A DNA stretch of 64,000 nucleotides from Planctomycetota bacterium (lineage in GTDB: Bacteria; Planctomycetota; UBA1135; GCA-002686595), in NCBI GenBank assembly GCA_014237855.1, contig JABACD010000001.1:1-64000 (forward strand), written 5' to 3'. The position numbers and the translations under genes were made by a program. Of the stretch, positions 15,916 to 23,926 are shown in pieces (the stretch's first letter is position 1; every line of letters begins with the position of its first letter). Below the pieces are notes generated by a model. The model was not told the origin of the DNA and ran no database searches. It worked only from the letters and a program-made list of their open reading frames with translations.

Positions 15916-17304
15916 CTAGGTGAGGATCTCCTTGATCACGCTTCCACTCACATCCGTCAGCCGGAAGTCCCGACCGGCATGATTGAACGTCAGCTGTTCG
16001 TGGTCGAGGCCCAGGAGATGTAGCACGGTCGCATGCCAGTCGTTCGTGGAGACCCGCCCCTCGACTGCTTCGATTCCATACTCGTCCGTGGCTCCATGGG
16101 CATATCCGCCTCGCACACCGGCACCGGCCATCCAGCTCGTGTACCCTCGATTGTTGTGATCGCGGCCGTCAGAACTCTGGCCGTACGGAGTTCGTCCGAA
16201 CTCGCCACCCCAGATCACCAGGGTCTCTTCCAGAAGGCCACTCCTCCCAAGGTCATCGAGTAGCGCCGCTATCGGCTTGTCAATCGTCCTACAAGAGGCG
16301 GCGAGTTCCTCTCTAAGGTTACGGTGGTGATCCCAGCCTCCCTGGTTGACCTCGATGAACCGAACACCCTGCGCGGCAAGATTGCGGGCAATGAGACATT
16401 GACGGCCAAAGCCATCCGTCTCCTCCTCACCGATGCCGTAGGCCTGCCGGGTGCGCTCCGACTCTCTCGACAGATCGAGCAGGCCGGGAAGCTCAGCCTG
16501 CATCTTGAAGGCCAGCTCATAAGACTCGATTACTCCTTCAATGGCGCGCTCATCCTCTGCACGACTCGCACGCTTGCGGTTGAGCGCCTGCACCAGGTCG
16601 AGCTGGCGCCGCTGCGCCTCTGCGCTACGCCTTGAACTTGAAATGTTCGAGACACTCTCGGATCCTGCATCCCTACGCAAGACCCGGCTCTCCCGCTCGA
16701 TCCCAATACGCAGCCCCTGTGTCTGCGCTGGTAGAAAGGCACTGCCGTAGTTCTGCGCCCCCCCCTGACCCGAGGGAGGGTTCAAGGTCACGAAAGCCGG
16801 CAGGTTCTCGTTCGCGGTGCCCAACCCATGGTGGATCCAGGATCCCATCGACGGACGAACGAATTGAGAACTACCCGTGTGCATTCGAATGAAAGCCTGG
16901 GGGTGAGCCGGAACATCCGTGTGCATTCCGTGAAGCATGCAGAGCTTGTCCGACTGCGTGGCGAGGTTTGGAAACAGCTCGCTCATCCAAAGGCCACTCT
17001 CACCATGCTGGGAGAAACTCCAGGGTGAGCCGAGCAGGCTTGCGCCACGGCGATAGTCGCCAGGAGCTCCTTTTCCATCATCCCGACTCAGCTGTGGCTT
17101 GTAATCGAAAGTGTCCACGTGTGATGGACCTCCGGCCATGCAAAGAAAAATCACACGCTTCGCCCGTGGCACGGGCAACAGGGAGCCCGTGCCTGCCGAG
17201 GCCATACCCTTCAGGGCAAGCCAACCGAAACCAGCAGTCGTTGCGCGCAAGGCGTCTCGACGAGAAAGGACCAGATCTGCATTGTTCTTATTCATCTTCA
17301 TCAT
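15916..17304 (-). CDS. DUF1501 protein, Tat-exported
   Basis: 462 residues with a GAGGAGGA ribosome-binding site seven bases upstream. The N-terminus carries a twin-arginine signal (SRRDALRATTAGFGWLAL, Arg15-Arg16). DUF1501 members adopt an alkaline-phosphatase-like fold; visible landmarks are VIFLCMAGGPSHVDTFDYKP, FVTLNPPSGQGGAQN, WGGEFGRTPYGQ and GRDHNNRGYTSWMAGAGV. They are exceptionally abundant in Planctomycetota and usually lie beside a PSCyt/PSD1 gene, as here, where only nine bases separate the two. The biochemical activity is not established; periplasmic location is expected from the Tat signal. Confidence 0.93.
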   Translation of the reverse strand: MMKMNKNNADLVLSRRDALRATTAGFGWLALKGMASAGTGSLLPVPRAKRVIFLCMAGGPSHVDTFDYKPQLSRDDGKGAPGDYRRGASLLGSPWSFSQHGESGLWMSELFPNLATQSDKLCMLHGMHTDVPAHPQAFIRMHTGSSQFVRPSMGSWIHHGLGTANENLPAFVTLNPPSGQGGAQNYGSAFLPAQTQGLRIGIERESRVLRRDAGSESVSNISSSRRSAEAQRRQLDLVQALNRKRASRAEDERAIEGVIESYELAFKMQAELPGLLDLSRESERTRQAYGIGEEETDGFGRQCLIARNLAAQGVRFIEVNQGGWDHHRNLREELAASCRTIDKPIAALLDDLGRSGLLEETLVIWGGEFGRTPYGQSSDGRDHNNRGYTSWMAGAGVRGGYAHGATDEYGIEAVEGRVSTNDWHATVLHLLGLDHEQLTFNHAGRDFRLTDVSGSVIKEILT

Positions 17305-17313
17305 CTGTCCTCC

Positions 17314-20088
17314 TCAACCCGCGTAGCGGAACTCGGCACACAAGAAGAGGCTCTGGACGAAAGCCGACCAGGCCTCCCCTTCTGGCGATAACTGATCCGT
17401 GGACCTGGTAAATCCACGCCGATCACCGCGACGACCACGGGGTCGTTCCTCACGTTCAGGAGCAGGTAGCTTCACGAAGTCTTTCAGGAACGACTGCACG
17501 GCTCGCACCTCAGCCTGACTGGGTTCACGCCCAAGCGAGATCTCGAAGGCCAGATCGATTCGGCTCCTCGTAGAGCTCTCTTCGCTCAAGACCCGTAGAG
17601 CCAATGCATCTGCTGCTCCAAGCACCTGCTCGTCATTCATCAGGTAGAGAGCCTGGGTCGCCACACTCGTCTCCTTGCGATCACCAGTCACAAATGAGGG
17701 GTCCGCAGCATCGAATACCTCGAGTGCCTCGGGCACATGATCCCGGAGGCTGGGCAAGTAGATGGATCGAACATCCTTGGGAGCCATCAGGTACTGCACA
17801 TAGCGCTCGCGGCTGGGCTGCCCCTCTAGCATGTTGATCAGCGATCCCACGGGGCGGTCAAGGTCCAGCTTGCCCGCAACAAACAGCATCGAGTCCCGGA
17901 TGACCTCTGCATCAAGTCGTCGATCCGGCATCCGCCAGAGGTAGACGACCTCTGGATCGACCTTTGAATTCTTCTTGTTGCCGTGCGCGGCAAGATGATA
18001 CGCACGGCTCGTGACAAGACGTTTGACCAGTGCCTTGGTGGACCACTCATCGTCTTCCACAAAGGTTACCGCTAACCAGTCCAGCAGCTCCGGGTGGCTT
18101 GGAGCCTGGCCGCTGGCGCCCAGATTGTTTGGCGTCGTGACCAGGCCTTGGCCGAACAGGTGTAACCAGACCCGGTTTGTCCAGACCCGAGCAGTCAGTG
18201 GGTTGGAACTCGAGCCAATCCAGTTGGCCAGCTCCAGACGGCCGCTGCTACCAGCAGGGATATCAATACCGTCGACAGAGAGGACCTGGGGGACTCCCCT
18301 TGGAATGAGCGGCCCAGCGGCTTCGATGTCTCCTCGGACCAGCAAGGGTACATCCCTGGGCCGACCCTCGCTCATTCCCATGGTCACACGATTGGCACTC
18401 GTGGGACGGCCTTCGTCGTCGAACCGCTCAAACAGGCCCTCAAGGGTAGCCAGTTGATTCCGCACAATCCGCTGGCGCGCACGATTCTGCTCCATGGACT
18501 CGCCACTGCCTTCCATCTCCGCATCCATCTCCGCATCCATCTGCCGACGACGCCTTCGCCTCTCCGGCTCTGGGAATTCCTCGGCCTGTTTTTTTAGTCT
18601 CTCCTGTTGCTGAAGGGCGACTCGCAAGACGATCGGATCCATCGTCGGCCCATCAGGAACCCGCGCATCGGATGGCAGCTTCACCAGATCGGAGGGATGC
18701 CGATTCTTGGCATTGGCAAAAGTCCCGTATTGCGTCTCGCTGCTCGCGAAGATCCCAGCCAGTGAGTAGTAGTCCGATGCGGGAATCGGATCAAACTTGT
18801 GATCATGGCAGCGAGCGCATGAGACCGTCACGCCCAGGATTCCCTGGGAGACGGCATTCACCTGCTCGTCAGCCAGATCAGCCGCGAACTGGCGCGGATC
18901 TCGTGTGATGTGGCTCTTGGAGCCGATCGCCAGATAACCAGTGGCAATGTCAAGGCGAGCCCGATCCGTTGAATTCTCAGCAGGGAGAAGGTCACCAGCC
19001 AGTTGCTCCAGCAGGAATCGGTCGTAGGGCACATCCTGATCAAAGGACTCGATCACATAGTCTCGATAGCGCCACGCATGTGGATACATGAAGTTTGCAT
19101 CTCGACCAGCCGACTCTCCGTAACGTGCAATGTCCAACCAGTGGCGCCCCCAGCGCTCACCGAAACCCGGCGAGTCCAGGAGTCGATCGACGACGTTCTC
19201 GTACCGATCCTTGCCACGGTCGGATTGGAAGAGCTCGATTTCCTCCAAGGTCGGCGGTAGTCCGATCAGATCCAAGGAGACTCGTCTCAGCCACTCACGA
19301 TCATCGGCGTCACCCACCGGTTGCAGCTCCCGCTGCTCCATCTCCGCCAGCAAGAAGTGATCGACCTCATTCCAGGGCCAGCCTTGATTCTTGACCTCGG
19401 GAACCTCATGCCTGACAGGAGGCTGGAATGACCACCAGCTACGCCCCGCTTCAATGTCTACCTGGGACTCATAGGGCTGCGCTGTTTCAGGATCTACACT
19501 TCCGGGCCAGGGCGCACCAAGCTCGACCCATCGTTCGAAGTCGCTGACAACTTCCGGAGGAAGTGCCGTCTTCGGTGGCATCTCCAGGTCCTCATCCGTG
19601 TAGCGCATGGCGATCACCAGGAGACTTGCATCTGGATTGCCCGGGATGACCGCTGGCCCCGAGCTGCCCCCAATCAGGAGCGTCTCACGGTTGTCCAAGA
19701 CCAACCCCCCTCGAATGCGATCACCATCGCTGGAGTGGCAGCGATAGCAGGAATCGACCAACACTGGACGGATCTTCTCTTCGAAGAAGCGGTTAGCCTC
19801 CTCGGTGCCGATGGCACCGGCCGGCGTCTCTCCTTCGGCCACCTGCTCGTCAGATTCGAGGTCGACATCGGCCTGATCCAGGAATCCGTCTCTATTCTGA
19901 TCAAACCTCCTGAAGCGGAATGTTCTCCCAGGGAATTCATCCCGACTGATTCGACCGTCCTTGTCCTCGTCGAAGCGCTTCAATAGCCGATCAAGGCTCT
20001 CTTGCAAGTCCCGCTCAGGATCCTGCGAAGGCAAGGCGACTGAGAGCAGTGAGATCAGGGAGATCGTGTAGGTGAAGAAGCTGTTCAT
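17314..20088 (-). CDS. PSCyt1/PSCyt2/PSD1 (DUF1549/DUF1553) haem protein with EF-hand pair
   Basis: 924 residues with signal peptide (MNSFFTYTISLISLLSVALP). Two EF-hand loops follow at about 40-51 (DEDKDGRISRDE) and 63-74 (DQNRDGFLDQAD). A planctomycete cytochrome domain has one haem motif CYRCH (114-118) with the typical EMPPK region. PSCyt2/DUF1549 then spans about 215-440, including WGRHWLDIARYGES and a second CXXCH (CARCHDHKFDPI), and PSD1/DUF1553 occupies the C-terminal third (TARVWTNRVWLHLFGQGLV). The family is a phylum hallmark of unknown activity, probably periplasmic. It is first in a two-gene operon with the DUF1501 gene. Confidence 0.93.
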   Translation of the reverse strand: MNSFFTYTISLISLLSVALPSQDPERDLQESLDRLLKRFDEDKDGRISRDEFPGRTFRFRRFDQNRDGFLDQADVDLESDEQVAEGETPAGAIGTEEANRFFEEKIRPVLVDSCYRCHSSDGDRIRGGLVLDNRETLLIGGSSGPAVIPGNPDASLLVIAMRYTDEDLEMPPKTALPPEVVSDFERWVELGAPWPGSVDPETAQPYESQVDIEAGRSWWSFQPPVRHEVPEVKNQGWPWNEVDHFLLAEMEQRELQPVGDADDREWLRRVSLDLIGLPPTLEEIELFQSDRGKDRYENVVDRLLDSPGFGERWGRHWLDIARYGESAGRDANFMYPHAWRYRDYVIESFDQDVPYDRFLLEQLAGDLLPAENSTDRARLDIATGYLAIGSKSHITRDPRQFAADLADEQVNAVSQGILGVTVSCARCHDHKFDPIPASDYYSLAGIFASSETQYGTFANAKNRHPSDLVKLPSDARVPDGPTMDPIVLRVALQQQERLKKQAEEFPEPERRRRRRQMDAEMDAEMEGSGESMEQNRARQRIVRNQLATLEGLFERFDDEGRPTSANRVTMGMSEGRPRDVPLLVRGDIEAAGPLIPRGVPQVLSVDGIDIPAGSSGRLELANWIGSSSNPLTARVWTNRVWLHLFGQGLVTTPNNLGASGQAPSHPELLDWLAVTFVEDDEWSTKALVKRLVTSRAYHLAAHGNKKNSKVDPEVVYLWRMPDRRLDAEVIRDSMLFVAGKLDLDRPVGSLINMLEGQPSRERYVQYLMAPKDVRSIYLPSLRDHVPEALEVFDAADPSFVTGDRKETSVATQALYLMNDEQVLGAADALALRVLSEESSTRSRIDLAFEISLGREPSQAEVRAVQSFLKDFVKLPAPEREERPRGRRGDRRGFTRSTDQLSPEGEAWSAFVQSLFLCAEFRYAG

Positions 20089-20520
20089 CGGATACCAGGT
20101 GGGTTCGATTGTTCAGAGCCTGATGGTAGATGTCCCTGCAACCATGTAGTTAGCCGGGGTATCGGCCAAGGAGTGATCGGTCGGTTCGGTGCTGTGAATG
20201 GAACTCATGCGGGATCGTGTAGCCTGAAACAGTAATAGTTGCCACGTTAGCCACTACTTCATGCCTTCCTCAGCCCTTGGAACCATTGCTCTGAGCGCTG
20301 TCGCCCTGCTCCAGCCCTGCTGCGGGCAGCCGGGAGGCGAATCGGCCCCCCCCCCCAGCTCTCCCGTTGCCCCCGGAGGCCCGCCCGTCTGGCTCGGGCA
20401 CGCCCTCAGGAAGCATGAGAAGGCCCAGATCTCACGATTCAAGAGAGGAGCGCCGTCGGGATCGGTCGATAACTGACAGCAGACCAGCAAGAGGCTTCTC
20501 GCCAGAAGAAGAAGCTGCCC
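20089..20520. other. 432-base intergenic region with C11 tract
   Basis: Lies between the divergent PSCyt gene and the plus-strand membrane protein gene and must hold both promoters. It contains a run of eleven C at 20346-20356. A 71-codon open frame on the plus strand (20261-20476) starts with a weakly lipoprotein-like stretch but has no ribosome-binding site and a proline-rich, compositionally driven tail; I do not accept it as a gene. No tRNA or repeat seen. Confidence 0.5.
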
Positions 20521-21537
20521 ATGACGGAGAACGACCGGTATCAGGATCCTGGAGAGGGGTTTCGCTACATACTGCCGCAGCGTAAGCGCGCCAGAACGGG
20601 GTGGCTCGGGATCATTCTCAATCGAATACCCGGTCGCTGCATTGTCGAGGTCACTCCACAGGAGCTGCGCAGCATAGAGCACCTGGGCCCCATCCACTGG
20701 ACTGCCAGGCATCCGCTCGAAGATCTCGGTTTACTCGTGGTAGCCCCCTCCGACCCTGCAGATCAAGAGGGCCGATTCAGCCTGCACGCAGAGAGCAACG
20801 AGCAGGGGCTCTTTCTGATTGCCTCTGACTACTCCTACTCAAAGCTGCTGGAGCTCAAGCTGAACCTGGAGCAAGCAGCAGGCCGATGGCAGTCGACCCC
20901 CTTCTCCTCGACTCAAACAGGCCCCCCGGACTCCTTCACCAGTTGCGCTGAGCGAGATTGCCAGACATCTACCAGGCCGGCAACTGGTTCCAGTAGCTCG
21001 AGAGAAAGAAGAAGAGAGCCACAGATCGAGCACACCGCTACTGGTGTTCGCGTCTTTGTTCCTGCCCAGGGGTTCAGAGGTGGAGCGTCGCTTTGGTGCC
21101 TTGGAATCATCATTGCTGTATTCGCGTCGATATTCGAAGCGGTCAATATCTTGGAGGTCTTGAGCGGGAATCACCGAGCCTGGATTTCGATAATCCTCGC
21201 GTCACCATTTCTCATAACCGGCCTGGCGATGATGGTCCGTGCATGGACCCTAGGACAACGAACGGCCCTACTTACCGTGGACCCCGACGGGCTCTCCATC
21301 GATCGCCATTCTCCCTTCCGCGATGAGCGCAACCACTTCAGCAGGCACATAATTGATGAAGTCCGGGTTGGTCCGAGCGGCATGAAGGTCAACGACACTC
21401 CTGTAATGGAGCTGCAGGTCTGGGTGAAGGGAGAGAAAGCGCTCGGGATGCTCTCTCAATGCACAGCCGAGCAGTGCCAGGAAATTGCCGTAGCCCTACG
21501 CCCCGGACTTGGCCTTCAGCCTGGCCAGGTCGTCTAG
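20521..21537 (+). CDS. Membrane protein of unknown function with two TM helices
   Basis: 338 residues; an in-frame stop at 20470 makes the ATG at 20521 the first good start. The N-terminal ~170 residues are soluble and end in a Ser/Arg-rich linker (SSSSRERRREPQ). Two membrane helices follow (about 190-215, LWCLGIIIAVFASIFEA; about 225-245, IILASPFLITGLAMMVRA). The C-terminal part, with LLTVDPDGLSIDRH and VMELQVWVKGEKALGML, resembles the PH-like membrane-associated domains that follow helix pairs in many bacterial proteins. No enzyme motif is visible. Convergent with the SGNH hydrolase gene 53 bases away. Confidence 0.7.
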   Translation: MTENDRYQDPGEGFRYILPQRKRARTGWLGIILNRIPGRCIVEVTPQELRSIEHLGPIHWTARHPLEDLGLLVVAPSDPADQEGRFSLHAESNEQGLFLIASDYSYSKLLELKLNLEQAAGRWQSTPFSSTQTGPPDSFTSCAERDCQTSTRPATGSSSSRERRREPQIEHTATGVRVFVPAQGFRGGASLWCLGIIIAVFASIFEAVNILEVLSGNHRAWISIILASPFLITGLAMMVRAWTLGQRTALLTVDPDGLSIDRHSPFRDERNHFSRHIIDEVRVGPSGMKVNDTPVMELQVWVKGEKALGMLSQCTAEQCQEIAVALRPGLGLQPGQVV

Positions 21538-21590
21538 AAGATGACGAGCTCGTGCCTGACCTCGAACAAGTGTGAGGCAATAGCGACGGC

Positions 21591-23177
21591 TCAGCGCTGG
21601 CTTCCGCGAAGCTCTCGAATCCGCTCGAGGTCTTCACGCAGAAAGTCGGCAATCGCGCCTGCAACCACCTCGTTTCCGCGTGCATTGAAGTGCGTGTCCA
21701 GCTTGTGGTACAGGTGGCGATCCCCATCCTCTAACGGGGCTACACCGGTGAGCACGGGCAACAAGTCGAGGTACTCGAACCCTTCATCTTCGAGCCAGAC
21801 CTTCAGTAGGCCTTGAGCTCGCGTGCGCTCCAGCGGCCGTCCAGTCCGCCTGCTGACGATCTCCCACAGCTCATCTTCAACCTGAAACTCGTCAGGAATA
21901 AGCATCACCCGCACGGGCGTCTCGCCAGCCGCGCGCCGAGCAGCGCTCAAGGACTCGCGCAAGAGCTCGAGTGAAACCGGATCCTGCGAGCAGATCTGCA
22001 GGGCACGCTCTGTCTCGAGGCCGTGGTAGGTATCAGGCGATAGTGTGCCCTCCTCCAGACCAGGATCTAGCACCCAGGGAAAGGCCTGTGCCGCCTGCTC
22101 CCGACCATCCGGGCGCAACTCGGTCTCTTCCCCCTGCACCGAGGCAATGCTTCGCCCCAGAGACTCGAGGCGCTCAGCCTCAGATCGGAGACGCGAGATT
22201 CGCTCGGGCAAGACAAACAGCAACACCTGATCCCGCTGAAGCCAGGCGCGTAATCCGGGGTCCGGCAACTCCACGAGAGCGTCGTAGACGTTCAGGTCAT
22301 TGCCCACGAAGATGCCGATCAGGACAAGGTCTGGATCTAGGGGTAGAGCCTCCTCAACTAGCAGCGTCAGGTACTCAGCCGGACCTATGCCCGGGACTCC
22401 GATGCTGTCGAATCGAGCATCGAGTTGCTCCTCGCAGATTGACGTGAAGTGCCAGGAATGGGGCACCATGCCGACACTGAACGAGTCGCCGATGGCGGCT
22501 ACCAGAGGCCTGGAGTCTCCTGGGTCACGACGAAAGAACTCCTCGTCATAGAAACCGCGGCTGTTGCAGGGATAGCCGAAGCGAACCTCACCTGGCTGGC
22601 ACCGGAATCGCTCTACCAGCTCTCCAGGCCCGGCACCAACTCGTGCCGTTGTCGGCGAGGGAGCGAACATGGCCCAGCCCCGAAGGCAGAGCTCAGTTCC
22701 GACAAGCCCGACGCAGAGGCTGAAGGTAAGGAACTCCGCCACCCGCCAGATCTGGGTCAACCGCGATCCAAGGCCAGTCGTGATCAAGACCAACAGCGCC
22801 CAGGCCCCCACCACACCACCGAGTGCCAGATCGAACCAGATGCGCTGAAACGGCTGAACAAGGGCCAGGAAGAGGAGCCATCCAATCACGAAGCTAACGA
22901 GCAGCCAGCGCAACAGCGAAGCTCGCGCCCTTGCTGGAAAGCCCACCCGCCGAACACGAAACAAGGCATAGGCCACCAAGCCCAGCGAGACTGAGAGCCC
23001 CAGCAACAGGGGCAGGTAGCGCGAACCGAGGATGAGGTTCAACGGTAAGCGATTTGCCAAGGCAATCCAGAGAGACCGCAGTGCGACCAGGAGCCCAAGT
23101 AGTAGCAGGGCCGAAGGCAGCAGGCTCGGTGTCACCTCATCATCAGGCCTGGGCAATTGTGACTCAGCGGCCTGCAT
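21591..23177 (-). CDS. Multi-pass membrane protein with SGNH/GDSL hydrolase domain
   Basis: 528 residues from the ATG at 23177. The N-terminal ~165 residues contain about five to six hydrophobic helices; the rest is a soluble SGNH domain with block I AAIGDSFSVG (nucleophile Ser232), block III-like GIFVGNDLN and the catalytic DTHFNARGN (Asp/His) near the C-terminus. Related AlgX/AlgJ-like and other SGNH proteins add or remove acyl groups on exopolysaccharides; here the substrate is unknown. The start overlaps the end of the HEAT lipoprotein gene by 14 bases, so it belongs to the sigma-factor operon. Confidence 0.82.
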   Translation of the reverse strand: MQAAESQLPRPDDEVTPSLLPSALLLLGLLVALRSLWIALANRLPLNLILGSRYLPLLLGLSVSLGLVAYALFRVRRVGFPARARASLLRWLLVSFVIGWLLFLALVQPFQRIWFDLALGGVVGAWALLVLITTGLGSRLTQIWRVAEFLTFSLCVGLVGTELCLRGWAMFAPSPTTARVGAGPGELVERFRCQPGEVRFGYPCNSRGFYDEEFFRRDPGDSRPLVAAIGDSFSVGMVPHSWHFTSICEEQLDARFDSIGVPGIGPAEYLTLLVEEALPLDPDLVLIGIFVGNDLNVYDALVELPDPGLRAWLQRDQVLLFVLPERISRLRSEAERLESLGRSIASVQGEETELRPDGREQAAQAFPWVLDPGLEEGTLSPDTYHGLETERALQICSQDPVSLELLRESLSAARRAAGETPVRVMLIPDEFQVEDELWEIVSRRTGRPLERTRAQGLLKVWLEDEGFEYLDLLPVLTGVAPLEDGDRHLYHKLDTHFNARGNEVVAGAIADFLREDLERIRELRGSQR

Positions 23178-23844
23178 CCGATGCTCCAGCTTGCACGCTG
23201 ATGATGGCCTGCAGGGCCATACCACGTAGGCCCTCGTCCTTCGATTCCGCCGCTCGCTTCAGTGCGGGTAATCCAGAACGCGCAGACGGGCCCATACGAC
23301 CGAGTAGATATGCCGCAAAGTTTCGCAAACGAACATCCCGGGCCTGCTCCAACAAGTCAACGATTGCAGGTATTGCTGGTTCTCCCATGGCCAACAGGAC
23401 ATCTCCGAGATCTCCAACTAGGAAGCTCCCTGGTCCCTCGAGGCAAGCCACAATCGGACCTGCCGCCTCAGGTCCAGCAACAACTAGAGCGTTCTTGATG
23501 GCCCCCTTGCGATCTGCCGACATCAGCTCTTCATCGACCAGCTCTTGCAGCAGGGCTGGCACATGATATTGACCAACTGAAACCAGGACCTGAGCTGCCT
23601 CTCGTTCCAGGCCGAGGTCTGAGCGATCAATCGTCGTCAGGAGTTCGGGAAGCGCAGGCCCCGCTCCCCGCGGCGATTGCATACAGAGGCCGATAGCAGC
23701 CAGCCCCCGCACATATGGATCGGAGCTGTCGAGATCTGCTCTCCACTGCTCGTTGCTCTTCTTGCAGGAAGAGACGAGCAACAGAAGAACAACAGCCAGG
23801 TGGGTCCATTTCTGTCGGGCATCCTGTGGATCTGATCGCAGCAT
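23164..23844 (-). CDS. HEAT-repeat lipoprotein
   Basis: 226 residues from the ATG at 23844 (alternative at 23859). The start was chosen because it gives a compact lipoprotein signal, HLAVVLLLLVSSC, with Cys27; the longer frame upstream overlaps the sigma gene. The mature protein consists of HEAT/PBS-lyase-like helical repeats (SSDPYVRGLAAIGLCM, REAAQVLVSVG, LRNFAAYLLGRMGPSA), which form a protein-binding solenoid. It lies between the membrane-anchored sigma factor and the SGNH hydrolase. A periplasmic binding role is likely; the partner is unknown. Confidence 0.8.
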   Translation of the reverse strand: MLRSDPQDARQKWTHLAVVLLLLVSSCKKSNEQWRADLDSSDPYVRGLAAIGLCMQSPRGAGPALPELLTTIDRSDLGLEREAAQVLVSVGQYHVPALLQELVDEELMSADRKGAIKNALVVAGPEAAGPIVACLEGPGSFLVGDLGDVLLAMGEPAIPAIVDLLEQARDVRLRNFAAYLLGRMGPSARSGLPALKRAAESKDEGLRGMALQAIISVQAGASDAGR

Positions 23845-23926
23845 GGAAGCCCAGAGCATAGCGGCCCACTCCAGTCCCAACGAGCCGGTAAGCGGAGAGC
23901 TGCTCCGCTCCAGGACGGTCAGGAGA

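Noticed and set aside
20261..20476. 71-codon plus-strand frame with a lipoprotein-like start
   Set aside because: The Cys motif is weak, the tail is proline-rich low complexity encoded over a C11 run, and no ribosome-binding site is present.
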